A stretch of 64,000 nt of DNA from Alitibacter langaaensis DSM 22999 (GTDB lineage Bacteria; Pseudomonadota; Gammaproteobacteria; Enterobacterales; Pasteurellaceae): contig NZ_QENU01000003.1 of assembly GCF_003096995.1 (NCBI RefSeq), positions 124,001 to 188,000 on the forward strand, written 5' to 3'. Numbering within the stretch: position 1 is the first letter of the stretch; each line of letters starts with the position of its first letter. A program made the position numbers and the translations under genes. A model generated the notes under the pieces. It was not told the origin of the DNA. It saw only the letters and a list, made by a program, of their open reading frames with translations, and searched no databases. This document shows, one piece after another, positions 22,445 to 32,532 of this stretch.

Positions 22445-24562
22445 TTAGAATCTGTTACTTAAAGTTAAGCCAAATGCGGATTCTTTATATTCACCATAAC
22501 GGTTATAACCAGCTGAACCTGTAATATTAAATGTTGGAGAAAGATCTAAGCTCGCATTTAATTTCACTGATAATTGATCACCGAACAGCGCATTACCATA
22601 CATAAAGTAATCGCCTTTTACGTTACCTGTTTCACTAACTGACGAAGCCAAGGAAACTTTTTGGCGAAGTTTGTCATGTGAACCAATAAAGCGATAGTAT
22701 TCAACGTTTAAACTCGGCACAAATGATCCTTTTGAAGTTTCAAAGGCTTTCCATAATGAGATACCACCACCAACATGACGAGCTGAATATTTTTGTGATT
22801 CATAAGCTAATGCCAAAGGAGAACCAGTTTCATGCCATCCTTGGTTAGTCATCCACTGATATTTCAAGCTTGCATATGGTTTAATATAGAGATCACGATA
22901 AAGCTGAGTTTCGATTCCACCAAGAACTTGATAACCAAATTGGAAGCTACTGTATGAACCTGATGCTGTGGTATTACCAATATCACGGCGACTTTGAGTA
23001 CGCAAAATACCAAAGTTTGAATTTACTTCAGCAAAGTAGAGATCATTACGCCATTCATAGTAAGGCATAAAGATAAACTGTGTTGTTTTTTTGCTGCTAG
23101 AAACCTCATTTTTCGCATGATTACGATTTAGCCCTAAAGAAAAGCCAAGTAAGGCTTGGTCATTAATTTGTTGATCGAAACCAACTTGAAGACCATAACG
23201 ATTAAGTTTATAACCATAAACATCTTTATTTTTACCTGTACTATAGTCTGTTGTTGCCCATACATTCCAACCATGTTCACGTTCTTCCTCTGGCAATTGG
23301 TGACTATAACGTAAAGTACGGTTACCAATATGCGAACGCATTTTTTCTACATAGTTAAATGCAGCCTCAATATCTCCGCCACTGAGATCGGGTAAAATAT
23401 CTCTAGTTAAACGCTGAGCCTCTTCTATTGTTGAGCCATAATTGTCTAATACAAATTCTTTTACATCTGATGAACCTTTTATGAATTGGGATACCATACT
23501 ACTACCAAGCAAGCCTGATGTAACTCTTTCAAATGCTGAAGAATTTATATCTTTAGTTTGTTTTGTAGCTTTATAATCCCCAGTATTTACTCCTGTTTGT
23601 TCCATCTCGGTCGCGATCGCAACCCATTCTGTTGTATTTGGATCTGAAGCTGAAGAATCTAATACATTAATATTAGTTGGTAATACAATTGTTCCTGATG
23701 TTGCTTCAAATAAATTATATGTTTGATTAATAACTGGAGTATCAGCAGATATAACATCAAGACCACTAGGTATATTAATCTGTTTCGCTTTTAGCAAAGG
23801 TTGTGAAAGTGTTACATTTTGAAATTTTATATTCCCATTATTTGTAACAACTGCAGTATCCCAATCTGTATTACCATTGATAATAAGGTCACCATAGTTA
23901 TCAATTTTTCCTACTCCAGTAATTTTTTTTGTTGTTAATTCAGTCGTATAATTATCGGATGGATTATATGGAGCACCAGGATTTCTAATACGTCCGAATT
24001 CAATGCTAATGTTATCGCTAGGTCCCAAAGTAAGAATATCTCCACTAATGTTCCCTGCTAATCTCATTGTAAGATTAGTATTATTTTGTGGATTAGTAAT
24101 GTTGATTGCGGCTGTTTTACCCGAAACAGTACTGCCAGGAGCAGTAGATATAAATATATTTCTATTAGCCGTATTATCACCAATATATTTAATAGCATCT
24201 CCGTCTGTACTAATAATATTTACTGCAGGTGACGCTTTCCCTTCTGAATTATATGTTGTCCATCCAACAAATAAACCGGTATATAAAGCACTACCAATAG
24301 TTAATGCATCCCCAGAAGCATTAATGCTTTCTGCAATAGGTTGAGCTCCTGATAAAACCCTATCAGTATCAGATAATATATACCCTCGATCATCATTATC
24401 AATATTAGTACACAATACAACAGGAGTATTATTCATCAGTTCTGGTAATGTTTTATAACCATTAGTTTTACATGTATATGCAGCATAGGAAGTTTCTATC
24501 AATACTCCATATAATCCAGCAGTAACGGCAATATAAAGTGGTAAAAGTTTAGCTTTTTTCAT
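22445..24562 (-). CDS. Autotransporter with short passenger and C-terminal beta-barrel
   Basis: A 705-aa protein. It has a signal peptide (residues about 1-27, ending TSYAAY) and a passenger of about 390 residues with repeated short beta strands (NITNPQNNTNLTMRLAGNISGD). From about residue 430 there is an autotransporter beta-domain (HGWNVWATTDYSTGKNKDVYGY, YGLQVGFDQQ) ending in ...LTLSNRF with the C-terminal phenylalanine needed for barrel assembly. No protease or lectin motif is visible in the passenger. It sits between the barrel protein and the lyase with small gaps, so it is co-transcribed and may serve in substrate binding or adhesion. Confidence 0.88.
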   Translation of the reverse strand: MKKAKLLPLYIAVTAGLYGVLIETSYAAYTCKTNGYKTLPELMNNTPVVLCTNIDNDDRGYILSDTDRVLSGAQPIAESINASGDALTIGSALYTGLFVGWTTYNSEGKASPAVNIISTDGDAIKYIGDNTANRNIFISTAPGSTVSGKTAAINITNPQNNTNLTMRLAGNISGDILTLGPSDNISIEFGRIRNPGAPYNPSDNYTTELTTKKITGVGKIDNYGDLIINGNTDWDTAVVTNNGNIKFQNVTLSQPLLKAKQINIPSGLDVISADTPVINQTYNLFEATSGTIVLPTNINVLDSSASDPNTTEWVAIATEMEQTGVNTGDYKATKQTKDINSSAFERVTSGLLGSSMVSQFIKGSSDVKEFVLDNYGSTIEEAQRLTRDILPDLSGGDIEAAFNYVEKMRSHIGNRTLRYSHQLPEEEREHGWNVWATTDYSTGKNKDVYGYKLNRYGLQVGFDQQINDQALLGFSLGLNRNHAKNEVSSSKKTTQFIFMPYYEWRNDLYFAEVNSNFGILRTQSRRDIGNTTASGSYSSFQFGYQVLGGIETQLYRDLYIKPYASLKYQWMTNQGWHETGSPLALAYESQKYSARHVGGGISLWKAFETSKGSFVPSLNVEYYRFIGSHDKLRQKVSLASSVSETGNVKGDYFMYGNALFGDQLSVKLNASLDLSPTFNITGSAGYNRYGEYKESAFGLTLSNRF

Positions 24563-24603
24563 ACTCAGTCTTCCTTATATTATTCAATATATTTATCCAA
24601 CAA

Positions 24604-25635
24604 CTAGAATGTGACACGTAATCCTAATTTTAAGTATTTTTGTTTTGTTTCATCGCTACTCAGGTGAGATGTTTTTTTAACCCTTTCTATATAATATTCT
24701 CCAGTAAGAGAGACATTTTTATTTAATGGATAACTCATGCGCATCGCATAACGCGTTGTATCTTTATCTAAGTAAACAGGGGTTGCTGTATCGTTGTTGG
24801 ATAATTTCCATTCTTTCGCATCACCGAAAATAGTTTTACGCAAATAAGGGGAAAACTGTAAACCGAAATCTGTGTTGTAAGTGAGATACAATCTAAATTG
24901 GAGATCTCTTTTGGTTACCGAAGAATTAATTAAATCGTCTTGCTCTTGCCTGTTACCCGTATCATTCAATGCTGCAGTAACATTAAATTTAGGTGAAAAC
25001 GCATATCTGAACCCTTGCTCAACTTCCCAGGTTACACTTTCATCTCTATCCACAATTCTATAGTTTGCTGGTCTTGGGTTTGTTGTGCCAGGATAGAAAT
25101 CACTGGTACTTCTTTTTGAAGTATAAGTAATACTCTCATTTGGATTAAATTGCAGTTTTATCCATCCAGTACTAGATAGACGCTCTGTAATAGGGTAGTT
25201 ATGCATAATTTCAAATAAGTAGTATTCGCTACGCCCCGTTTTTCCATTTGGGAATAAACTAAGATCTTGACGATATCCAATTGCTGGTTGCACCCATCCT
25301 TTATCTAAGCGATAGCGATAAGCGATTTTGAAATCAAGTCGTTGATAGTCTTTGACATTAGCTGTTACTGTTTCAGTCGCCCCACTTGTGCCTGATTGAT
25401 AAACTTCTGTTTCTTGCCCCTTGGTTCTATTTTGACGCCAACCTAATGAAAAATACCAATTTGAATTGTCTGGAGAAATTGTAGTATCAATACGCGGCCC
25501 CGCATAATCGCCAGCAGTACCATAATGAACATTTTCCCATGAAATGTTTGAATCAACTTTGGCTGCTTGCGCAGAAAAAATACAAGACATAAGCAAACCA
25601 ATTGCAGTTAATTGGTATTTAACAGTTTTATTCAT
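24604..25635 (-). CDS. Outer-membrane beta-barrel protein, possible oligosaccharide porin
   Basis: A 343-aa protein with a signal peptide (LTAIGLLMSCIFSAQAA) and a mature region of alternating beta strands ending LGLRVTF, as in outer-membrane barrels. Repeated strands such as WYFSLGWRQNR, FKIAYRYRLDKGWVQPAIGYR and LRLYLTYNTDFG fit a 10-14-stranded porin. KdgM/NanC-type porins for acidic oligosaccharides have this form, and the adjacent chondroitin lyase supports uptake of unsaturated oligosaccharides. The family assignment is tentative. It is the first gene of the operon (ribosome site GAGGAAAA). Confidence 0.75.
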   Translation of the reverse strand: MNKTVKYQLTAIGLLMSCIFSAQAAKVDSNISWENVHYGTAGDYAGPRIDTTISPDNSNWYFSLGWRQNRTKGQETEVYQSGTSGATETVTANVKDYQRLDFKIAYRYRLDKGWVQPAIGYRQDLSLFPNGKTGRSEYYLFEIMHNYPITERLSSTGWIKLQFNPNESITYTSKRSTSDFYPGTTNPRPANYRIVDRDESVTWEVEQGFRYAFSPKFNVTAALNDTGNRQEQDDLINSSVTKRDLQFRLYLTYNTDFGLQFSPYLRKTIFGDAKEWKLSNNDTATPVYLDKDTTRYAMRMSYPLNKNVSLTGEYYIERVKKTSHLSSDETKQKYLKLGLRVTF

Positions 25636-25784
25636 AAGTATTTTCCTCTAATTATGTTGTGAATACGTAAGAAAACGAAAATAGTGTAACCAACCTAAGG
25701 GATAATTGCGGACTGTATTGTTACGTTTCGTTGCCATAATGCTAATATCCCACAAAACAAAAATAAAGTGAAAAATAATGAAAG

Positions 25785-25800
25785 TGAGAAGTAGATCACA
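25785..25800 (-). promoter_or_regulatory. Candidate CRP site upstream of the lyase operon
   Basis: TGAGA-AGTAGA-TCACA differs from the CRP consensus TGTGA-N6-TCACA at one base. It lies about 150 bases before the first gene, in keeping with carbon-source control of a catabolic operon. Confidence 0.45.
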
Positions 25801-25993
25801 AAATTAGAGCAATATTATTAGCGTTCTTCATTTGATAAGGGAAAAATTGGCTAAAAATAGGGTAGGAATTAGGTGCAAATAGCCAAAAATTATGGGAAAT
25901 ACGATATAAATCTGTAGAAAATCCGCATTGACTTTCTACAGTTGAGAACAGTATTAGAAGAATATTGAGAGTAATATAAATGTCATTCAAGCT

Positions 25994-26019
25994 AAAACAG
26001 CAAATTTCTTCGCTGTTTT
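25994..26019 (-). terminator. Terminator downstream of rlmM
   Basis: AAAACAGC (25994-26001) pairs with GCTGTTTT (26012-26019); A and T flanks allow action in both directions. Confidence 0.75.
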
Positions 26020-26061
26020 AAGCTGTATCAGGTTGCAGTAAAAAGTAACATCAAAGTTATA

Positions 26062-27165
26062 CTATCCCTTATTAGCATCTTTCAACTGCACATGCACCGT
26101 AATTTCTTCTCGGTCGTGATAAAGATGTTTCGCTTGAATACGGAATTTTAGCTGATGATGGGCTAACGCATCGGCAAGGGTTTGCAAGCAGGTTTGCACT
26201 TCGTTATAGCGTTTTTTCATTGGTAACTTTAAGTTAAAAATCGTTTCTTTGCACCAGCCATTGACGAGCCATTTAGTTATCAAATGAATAATACGGCTTG
26301 GCTGTTCTACCATATCGCACACGAGCCAATCAATACGCTTGCGCTTTGGCGGTTGGAACTTAAACCCATCTTCGGGGCAATGTTCAATACGCCCAGTATC
26401 ATGCAAACTCGCTGCCATTTTGCCGTGGTCAACGGCATACACAAATAAACCGCGGCGCACTAGTTGATATGTCCAGCCACCGGGGCAAGCGCCAAGATCA
26501 ACGCCTATCATTTCCGCTGTAAAACGCTTGCTTTCTTCCTCTTTGGGAATAAAGGTTAGAATTGCATCATCTAATTTTAAGGTTGAACGGCTTGGCGCAT
26601 CAGCTGGAAATTTCAAGCGAGGAATGCCCATATAATGGGCGGAATGGTTCGCATTATAGGAATAGCCAACATAACAGGCACTCGATTGTAGGAAAAAGCA
26701 ATGTAAAGTGATGCCACTTTTTTTCACTTCTTTAAAGCGTAGCCAGCCTTGTTCTCTCAAAGCTTGACGCAAGGGCACGGTAAATTTTCGGCAAAATGTA
26801 GAAAGAGCTTTAGCTTCGTTGGTATCGGCGGTTTCAACCCAAATTTCAGTGCTTTGTTTAAGGTTAAAGTGCGGTTGAATTTCTTGAAATTTTGCAATAA
26901 TTGGGCTGATGCGATCTTCTGCGGATAAATCAGTTAATAACTCAAAAACCACGATCATTTGGCGAGCAAAGATCAATTGATTAAACGGAATTTCGCGGGC
27001 TAGACGATCGGCTTCGCCTGCTTGATAACATTCAAAAATCACATAACCCGAATTTTCTTGCACACGAGCAAAACCGAAAACACCTTGTTCAGCCGCTTTA
27101 TCTGTAATTTCTGCGGCCACTTCTTTTTCAAAACCAATACGGCAATATAACGCTAATTTATTCAT
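26062..27165 (-). CDS. rlmM: 23S rRNA C2498 2'-O-ribose methyltransferase RlmM
   Basis: A 367-aa protein with an N-terminal THUMP-like part and a Rossmann methyltransferase domain. [18 protein letters not shown] (about residues 215-232) is the SAM site and [12 protein letters not shown] carries the catalytic aspartate of the K-D-K-E type. It methylates the ribose of C2498 in 23S rRNA. Its start overlaps the end of gcvA by 8 nt, and the same gene neighbourhood occurs in enterobacteria. Confidence 0.95.
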   Translation of the reverse strand: MNKLALYCRIGFEKEVAAEITDKAAEQGVFGFARVQENSGYVIFECYQAGEADRLAREIPFNQLIFARQMIVVFELLTDLSAEDRISPIIAKFQEIQPHFNLKQSTEIWVETADTNEAKALSTFCRKFTVPLRQALREQGWLRFKEVKKSGITLHCFFLQSSACYVGYSYNANHSAHYMGIPRLKFPADAPSRSTLKLDDAILTFIPKEEESKRFTAEMIGVDLGACPGGWTYQLVRRGLFVYAVDHGKMAASLHDTGRIEHCPEDGFKFQPPKRKRIDWLVCDMVEQPSRIIHLITKWLVNGWCKETIFNLKLPMKKRYNEVQTCLQTLADALAHHQLKFRIQAKHLYHDREEITVHVQLKDANKG

Positions 27166-28042
27166 TTTCTTCCATTGTTGCTAAAATCCATTCACGGAAT
27201 GCGCAAATAGTTGGGTCATTATTATTTTTGATATCGTTTACCACAAAAAATGCTTTAGGGTCGTTTAATGTGGTCGGCAACACAATTTGCAAATTGCCAT
27301 TTTCAATTTCTTGCTGCGCCAAAACACGGTTTGCAATCACGATGCCCTGTCCATGAATAGCGGCTTGCAAGCCCATAAAAGTATGGCTAAAAACAACGCC
27401 TTGCTGAATATTTAACTCCGTTAGGGATAAATGCTCTGCCATTGCTTTCCAGTTTTCGCGCGTATAAATATGAATTAAATTGTGAGTGAGCAAATCATTT
27501 TTGTGCAAAATCGGACTTGCTTGTAATAATTTAGGTGATGCTAACATTACAAGGCGCTGATTCGACAAGGCTTCGACATTCACATTTTTCCATTTTCCCT
27601 CGCCATAATAAACCGCGATGTCGGTGTCGCCCGTCAATAAATCTTCATCATGATCCGCAGCTTTAATGCGCACATCGATATTTGGATATTGTGCATTGAA
27701 TGAGCTTAAATGTGGAACAAGCCAATAATTGGCAAAAGTTTGTGGCACGCATACGGTTAAGTGCGGTCGATTTTGGCGCATTAATTTTTGTGTTGCCTCT
27801 GAAATTTGGTACAGCAAGGGCGAAATCTCGGCGTAATATCGCTCGCCTTGTTCGGTGAGCTCTAATGCTCGATTTTTGCGTACAAAAAGTTCAACACCTA
27901 AAAAATCTTCTAATAATTTAACTTGGTGGCTAATCGCAGCCTGGGTCACATAAAGCTCTTCTGCCGCTTTAGTAAAGCTTAAATTCTGCGCTGCACGCTC
28001 GAATGCTTTGAGTGAATTCAAGGGGGGCAAACGTTTAAACAT
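27158..28042 (-). CDS. gcvA: LysR-type regulator GcvA
   Basis: A 294-aa LysR regulator starting [20 protein letters not shown]; the 13-codon upstream extension is rejected as it reaches into the promoter. The N-terminal HTH ([27 protein letters not shown]) and the substrate-binding domain are complete. GcvA controls the glycine cleavage system and activates the divergent GcvB small RNA; a GcvB gene is indeed found divergently at 28167. Downstream rlmM is coupled. Confidence 0.95.
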   Translation of the reverse strand: MFKRLPPLNSLKAFERAAQNLSFTKAAEELYVTQAAISHQVKLLEDFLGVELFVRKNRALELTEQGERYYAEISPLLYQISEATQKLMRQNRPHLTVCVPQTFANYWLVPHLSSFNAQYPNIDVRIKAADHDEDLLTGDTDIAVYYGEGKWKNVNVEALSNQRLVMLASPKLLQASPILHKNDLLTHNLIHIYTRENWKAMAEHLSLTELNIQQGVVFSHTFMGLQAAIHGQGIVIANRVLAQQEIENGNLQIVLPTTLNDPKAFFVVNDIKNNNDPTICAFREWILATMEENE

Positions 28043-28131
28043 ATTTCTTTCCAATGAATATTTTTTGTTGTATAATGCCAACGCTATCTATCAGATTAGT
28101 TTTTCTAATCTATCACATTAATATTTCTCGT

Positions 28132-28160
28132 TTGCTAGCGTTTAGCACTATTCCTATAAT
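28132..28160 (+). promoter_or_regulatory. gcvB promoter
   Basis: TTGCTA (28132-28137), 17-bp spacer, TATAAT (28155-28160). The upstream TTTTTCTAATC area between gcvA and gcvB is the expected GcvA-binding zone. Confidence 0.8.
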
Positions 28161-28166
28161 GTTCTC

Positions 28167-28360
28167 GTACTTATTTAATGATTGATCATGCCTTAGCAAT
28201 GAAGTGTTTAATCTTTTAGTTAAGTATTATGTTGTGTTTGCATATTGTTTGGGAAACCAAACAGCGTTATTTATTTTCCTTAATAGATAACGATTTAACT
28301 TCCTGTATATTTTGACCTGATTTAGGTTTAGACACCGCGCTTTATGTGCGGTGTTTTTTT
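28167..28360 (+). ncRNA. gcvB: GcvB small regulatory RNA
   Basis: An approximately 194-nt RNA from a consensus promoter, divergent from gcvA as in enterobacteria. It has the G/U-rich R1-like stretch ATGTTGTGTTTGCATATTG, a GTTTGG-GAAA-CCAAAC hairpin, the conserved ACTTCCTGTA segment (R2 region), and an intrinsic terminator ACACCGCGC (28332-28340) / GTGCGGTGT (28346-28354) plus T run. These elements match E. coli GcvB in order. It represses amino-acid and peptide transporter mRNAs with Hfq. The exact 5' end is estimated from the -10. Confidence 0.92.
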
Positions 28361-28483
28361 ATGCCCGAATTCTAACATAATCCCCCACAAAAAACGCAAA
28401 TAATTGTTTTCAACCTAAAAAGAATGGCGTATATTTGTCAAATATTTTATAAAAAATCAAATAAAGTTGTAAGGAATCACACC

Positions 28484-29515
28484 ATGAAAGATCTTGATTG
28501 GAACAATCTCGGATTTAATTATATCAAAACAGATTTCCGTTTTATCGCCCATTGGAAAGACGGCAAATGGGATGAAGGCAAATTAACCACAGATTCAACT
28601 CTTCATATTCACGAAGGTTCGACCGCACTTCACTATGGGCAACAATGCTTTGAAGGTTTAAAAGCGTATCGTTGCAAAGATGGCTCAATTAACTTATTCC
28701 GCCCACAAGCCAATGCTGAACGTATGCAAAAAACGGCAGATCGCCTTTTAATGCCACAAGTGCCGACTGAATTATTTGTACGCGCCTGTAAAGAAGTCGT
28801 GAAAGCAAACCAAGATTGGGTTGGCCCTTATGGCTCTGGCGCAACCTTATATTTACGTCCATTTTTAATCGGTGTGGGCGAAAATATTGGTGTGAAAACT
28901 GCCCCTGAATTTATTTTCTCAGTATTTTGCTGCCCAGTTGGGGCTTATTTCAAAGGTGGTTTAGCCCCTTCTAATTTCATTACCACAGATTATGACCGTG
29001 CAGCGCCAATGGGAACTGGTGGCGTGAAAGTGGGTGGTAACTATGCGGCAAGTTTACTTCCTCATGAACTTGCGGCGGAACAAGGCACAGCAACACGCAA
29101 ATTTGCTGATGCCATCTATTTAGATCCGAAAACCCACACTAAGATCGAAGAAGTGGGCGCAGCGAATTTCTTTGGTATCACCAAAGATAACAAATTTATC
29201 ACCCCAATTTCTGATTCTATTTTGCCGAGCATTACCAAATATTCATTGCTCTATATCGCGAAAGAACGCTTTGGTATGGAAGCCATTGAAGGCGATGTTT
29301 ATATTGATCAATTGGATCAATTCACTGAAGCGGGCGCTTGTGGCACAGCAGCTGTGATTACCCCAGTGGGTGGTATCCAACATAAAGGAAAATTCCACGT
29401 TTTCTATTCAGAAACAGAAGTTGGTCCTATCACTCGCAAACTTTATGATGAATTAACTGGCATTCAATTTGGGGATAAACCCGCGCCAGAAGGCTGGATT
29501 GTGAAAGTAGAATAA
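28484..29515 (+). CDS. ilvE: Branched-chain amino acid aminotransferase IlvE
   Basis: A 343-aa PLP enzyme starting [11 protein letters not shown] with ribosome site AAGGAA; the 20-codon upstream extension is rejected. It shows the fold-type IV class: GLKAYR, the lysine in [14 protein letters not shown]-near region, and the [15 protein letters not shown] segment binding the phosphate. It makes leucine, isoleucine and valine from their keto acids using glutamate. The length is that of the longer (type II) bacterial and eukaryotic-like branch. Confidence 0.93.
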   Translation: MKDLDWNNLGFNYIKTDFRFIAHWKDGKWDEGKLTTDSTLHIHEGSTALHYGQQCFEGLKAYRCKDGSINLFRPQANAERMQKTADRLLMPQVPTELFVRACKEVVKANQDWVGPYGSGATLYLRPFLIGVGENIGVKTAPEFIFSVFCCPVGAYFKGGLAPSNFITTDYDRAAPMGTGGVKVGGNYAASLLPHELAAEQGTATRKFADAIYLDPKTHTKIEEVGAANFFGITKDNKFITPISDSILPSITKYSLLYIAKERFGMEAIEGDVYIDQLDQFTEAGACGTAAVITPVGGIQHKGKFHVFYSETEVGPITRKLYDELTGIQFGDKPAPEGWIVKVE

Positions 29516-29531
29516 TCCTATAAATTCATTA

Positions 29532-29557
29532 AAAGCACGTTTTGGCGTGCTTTTTTT
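29532..29557 (+). terminator. Terminator after ilvE
   Basis: AAAGCACG (29532-29539) pairs with CGTGCTTT (29546-29553) followed by a T run. Confidence 0.85.
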
Positions 29558-29649
29558 ATGCTTTCTAATAAAGTTAATAAAACGTCATTCTCAAGTCATT
29601 AAATATCGTTTAAAATAAGAACACTTCTAGTCAATATGGCGTTTCGTCT

Positions 29650-30204
29650 ATGAAACTAAATTTTCCAACTTTTCTAACCTTATTTCGCGTGGTGTTAATT
29701 CCATTTTTCATCATCGCCTTTTATTTGCCTGTAACTTGGGCGCCTTTTGCCACCACGGCTGTATTTTTCGTGGCATCAATCACCGATTGGTTTGATGGTT
29801 ATCTGGCTCGCAAATGGAAACAAACCACACGTTTTGGCGCATTTTTAGATCCCGTTGCCGATAAAGTGATTGTGGCAGCTGCTCTTGTGCTCATTGTTGA
29901 GTATTACCATACATTTTGGATTACTATTCCAGCTATCGTTATGATTGCGCGTGAAATTATTATTTCAGCGTTGCGCGAATGGATGGCAGAAGTTGGCAGC
30001 CGCACTGCCGTTGCCGTATCATGGATTGGCAAAGTAAAAACCACGGCACAAATGCTCGCGCTCGGTGGGCTGTTATGGCGTTATGCACCTTGGATGGAAA
30101 TTACCAGTTTTATCCTTCTTTATATCGCAGCCATTCTCACCGTTTGGTCTATGTTGCAATATTTAAAAGCAGCAAAAGGTTCATTGCTAGAAGAAATCAA
30201 TTAA
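29650..30204 (+). CDS. pgsA: CDP-diacylglycerol-glycerol-3-phosphate 3-phosphatidyltransferase PgsA
   Basis: A 184-aa membrane enzyme with the CDP-alcohol phosphatidyltransferase signature: [29 protein letters not shown] at about residues 44-76 (DG...AR...G...D...D pattern). It makes phosphatidylglycerophosphate, the precursor of phosphatidylglycerol. Four membrane segments are visible. It is followed by an inverted pair of uptake signals acting as terminator. The phosphatase for its product, pgpA, is at 36928. Confidence 0.95.
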   Translation: MKLNFPTFLTLFRVVLIPFFIIAFYLPVTWAPFATTAVFFVASITDWFDGYLARKWKQTTRFGAFLDPVADKVIVAAALVLIVEYYHTFWITIPAIVMIAREIIISALREWMAEVGSRTAVAVSWIGKVKTTAQMLALGGLLWRYAPWMEITSFILLYIAAILTVWSMLQYLKAAKGSLLEEIN

Positions 30205-30214
30205 TTTCCCTTTC

Positions 30215-30252
30215 AAGTGCGGTCAGAAAATCTTAAATTTTTGACCGCACTT
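30215..30252 (+). terminator. Inverted uptake-signal pair acting as terminator after pgsA
   Basis: AAGTGCGGTCA (30215-30225) pairs with TGACCGCACTT (30242-30252), then TTTTT. Confidence 0.8.
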
Positions 30253-30322
30253 TTTATTGCTTATGAATTATGCTAAGGTACTGCTCCATTCTTAACTACT
30301 TCTCTTTATAACAAGGAAACTC

Positions 30323-31267
30323 ATGCAAACACTGTTAAAAATCACTCAGTTTGCGAGTAAAACATTCGCCCTTTGGGTGTTATTGTTTGCCTATCTCGCT
30401 TTTCAATTTCCACTCATCTTTAAAGAAATTGCGCCTTATATCCCCTATTTACTTGGGCTGGTTATGTTCGGTATGGGAATCACGCTAACCTTTGACGATT
30501 TTGGCGAAGTATTTAAACATCCCAAATCGGTGTTAGTGGGTGTGATTGGGCAATTCGTGATTATGCCTGCGATTGCGTTCAGTTTAGCCAAGCTCTTCAA
30601 TTTGCCTGCGGATTTGGCCATTGGCGTGATTCTGGTAGGCTCTTGCCCAGGTGGTACTTCGTCTAACGTGATGACTTATTTATCAAAAGGTAATACTGCG
30701 CTTTCTGTTGCCTGCACAACCATTTCCACATTACTCGCCCCTTTGCTTACGCCTGTCATTTTCTATGTGTTAGCAAGCCAATGGCTAGAAATTGACGCAG
30801 CGGGAATGTTCGTTTCCGTATTAAAAATGGTTTTATTCCCGATTTTCTTGGGCTTAATCGTACGAGCAATATTCAAAAAACAAATCAAAGATCTGAGCCA
30901 AACCATGCCTTTGGTTTCTGTAATTTCAATCGTGTTAATTTTGTCTGCCGTGGTTGCGGTGAGCAAAGATAAAATCATTGAATCTGGTTTATTGATTTTT
31001 GCTGTGGTGGTGTTGCATAACTGCTTGGGCTATTTAGTGGGGTTCTTCGCTGCAAAACTCATCGGCTTGAACATTGCAGACAGCAAAGCGGTTTCTATTG
31101 AAGTTGGAATGCAAAACTCAGGCTTAGGTGCCGCTCTTGCTAGCGCGCATTTTAACCCGATTGCTGCCGTGCCAAGTGCCGTATTTAGCTTTTGGCATAA
31201 TGTTTCGGGGCCAATCTTAGCCAATATTTTCTCAAATATTAAAAACGAGAAAAATACTGAAAATTGA
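30323..31267 (+). CDS. Bile acid:sodium symporter (BASS) family transporter
   Basis: A 314-aa membrane protein with about nine or ten segments. The SBF-family sequences [19 protein letters not shown] (about residues 106-124) and [17 protein letters not shown] (about 251-267) form the two crossed sodium-binding motifs. Bacterial members carry keto acids, pantothenate-like compounds or sulfonates rather than bile acids, so the substrate is open. Its neighbour ilvE makes branched amino acids from keto acids, but no operon link is seen. Confidence 0.85.
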   Translation: MQTLLKITQFASKTFALWVLLFAYLAFQFPLIFKEIAPYIPYLLGLVMFGMGITLTFDDFGEVFKHPKSVLVGVIGQFVIMPAIAFSLAKLFNLPADLAIGVILVGSCPGGTSSNVMTYLSKGNTALSVACTTISTLLAPLLTPVIFYVLASQWLEIDAAGMFVSVLKMVLFPIFLGLIVRAIFKKQIKDLSQTMPLVSVISIVLILSAVVAVSKDKIIESGLLIFAVVVLHNCLGYLVGFFAAKLIGLNIADSKAVSIEVGMQNSGLGAALASAHFNPIAAVPSAVFSFWHNVSGPILANIFSNIKNEKNTEN

Positions 31268-31293
31268 CCGCACTTATCGCATAAATTAACCAT

Positions 31294-31327
31294 AAAAAAC
31301 GCTTAACCTTTTGGCTAAGCGTTTTTT
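31294..31327. terminator. Bidirectional terminator between the BASS transporter and wecA
   Basis: AAAAAACGCTTA (31294-31305) pairs with TAAGCGTTTTTT (31316-31327), serving converging genes. Confidence 0.9.
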
Positions 31328-31333
31328 GTTCCG

Positions 31334-32410
31334 TTAAGCAATCTTTTTCTTCCGCGAAGCGCGACGTTTCACTCGGCGAATAAAACGCGTAATGCGCCAT
31401 GCTCGGGTGATCGAGTATAAATAGAAGAAAAATAATAGGATAAAGGCAATAAACATCAACCATTCGTTAATATAAAACACTTCGCCCAAAATACCGAAAC
31501 CTGCGCATAAGGCAGCAAATGCGGTGATCACTAGAAATGCTTGTCGTGATGTTAGCCCTGCACGCACCATAAGATGATGCACATGCAAGCGATCTGGCTT
31601 AAATGGGCTTTTCCCTTTGCGCACACGGCGATAAATAACCGCGATCATATCGATGAGCGGAATTGCGATAATCCAAAGGGCGGTCACAGGATTCATTGGA
31701 TGTCCACGCCCTTGGGTGCTTAACAATAAAATCCAAATCATCGTGAAGCCGATTAAAGTGCTACCACTATCGCCCATAAAAATTTTGAATTTTTTACCAA
31801 AGGGAATGCATAAATTAAACATCGAATAAGGAATCAACGCCACAATTAAAGCAAAACACCAAATGGCCAAATCCCATTGATTATCCAAAATCAATAAAAT
31901 CCCCATTGCGGCAAACCCCACGCTAGATAAGCCGCCAAGCAAGCCATCAATCCCATCAATCATATTAAACGCATTAATCACGGCAATGGTTGCCAGCACA
32001 GTAATTACAAAACCGACTGCGCCGAGAGTCACTTGGAATGGTCCAATAATTTGCCCGAGATTATCTAAAGATAATTTACCGAAATAAATCATGGCAACAG
32101 AAAGAGCGGCTTGAATAACAGCACGCAACGCGGCACTCAGATCAAAGCGGTCATCTAATAAACCAATAACTAATAAAACGGTGATCGAAAAAAGATAAAG
32201 CCATGGCAAACGTGTTTGATCCCATTGTAATAAATAGAAACACAGGTTTCCCATAAACAGTGAAATACCGCCTAATAATGGAATGGCACCTTGGTGGCGT
32301 TTACGGTAATTGGGTTTATCCACTAAACCGATTTTTTCTGCCACGGGGCGCATAGCGATGATTGTGCCGAAAGACACAAGAAAAGTTAAAATAAAACTAA
32401 GCCACAACAT
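31334..32410 (-). CDS. wecA: Undecaprenyl-phosphate GlcNAc-1-phosphate transferase WecA
   Basis: A 358-aa polytopic membrane enzyme with all family motifs: GLLDDRFDLSAALR (cytoplasmic loop 2), NAFNMIDGIDGLLGG (catalytic aspartates), IFMGDSGSTLIGF and the basic RLHVHHLMVR loop. It transfers GlcNAc-1-phosphate to the undecaprenyl carrier, starting O-antigen-like or common-antigen synthesis. The C-terminus is very basic (RRVKRRASRKKK). Divergent hemL shares its upstream region. Confidence 0.93.
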   Translation of the reverse strand: MLWLSFILTFLVSFGTIIAMRPVAEKIGLVDKPNYRKRHQGAIPLLGGISLFMGNLCFYLLQWDQTRLPWLYLFSITVLLVIGLLDDRFDLSAALRAVIQAALSVAMIYFGKLSLDNLGQIIGPFQVTLGAVGFVITVLATIAVINAFNMIDGIDGLLGGLSSVGFAAMGILLILDNQWDLAIWCFALIVALIPYSMFNLCIPFGKKFKIFMGDSGSTLIGFTMIWILLLSTQGRGHPMNPVTALWIIAIPLIDMIAVIYRRVRKGKSPFKPDRLHVHHLMVRAGLTSRQAFLVITAFAALCAGFGILGEVFYINEWLMFIAFILLFFFYLYSITRAWRITRFIRRVKRRASRKKKIA

Positions 32411-32532
32411 TTTTATGCCTTATTGTTACTTTTGTGAAAACGCTCAAAAGCATATCACAAAGCGAAGTTTTAAGATATGGATTTTTAGAGTACAATACGC
32501 CCTGTTTTCAGTTTTAGAAATTAGGAAAAATT

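Larger units (their letters stand above)
25636..26061. other. Intergenic region between the lyase operon and rlmM
   Basis: About 425 bases. They hold the operon's promoter region with the CRP-like site and the rlmM terminator at 25994-26019. A 64-aa minus-strand frame (MNDIYITLNILL...) lacks a ribosome site and is not called. Confidence 0.6.

Noticed and set aside
28230-28330. ilv-type attenuator with leader peptide before ilvE
   Set aside because: The hairpin and terminator belong to a complete GcvB RNA, and the small frame there is not enriched in branched-chain codons.
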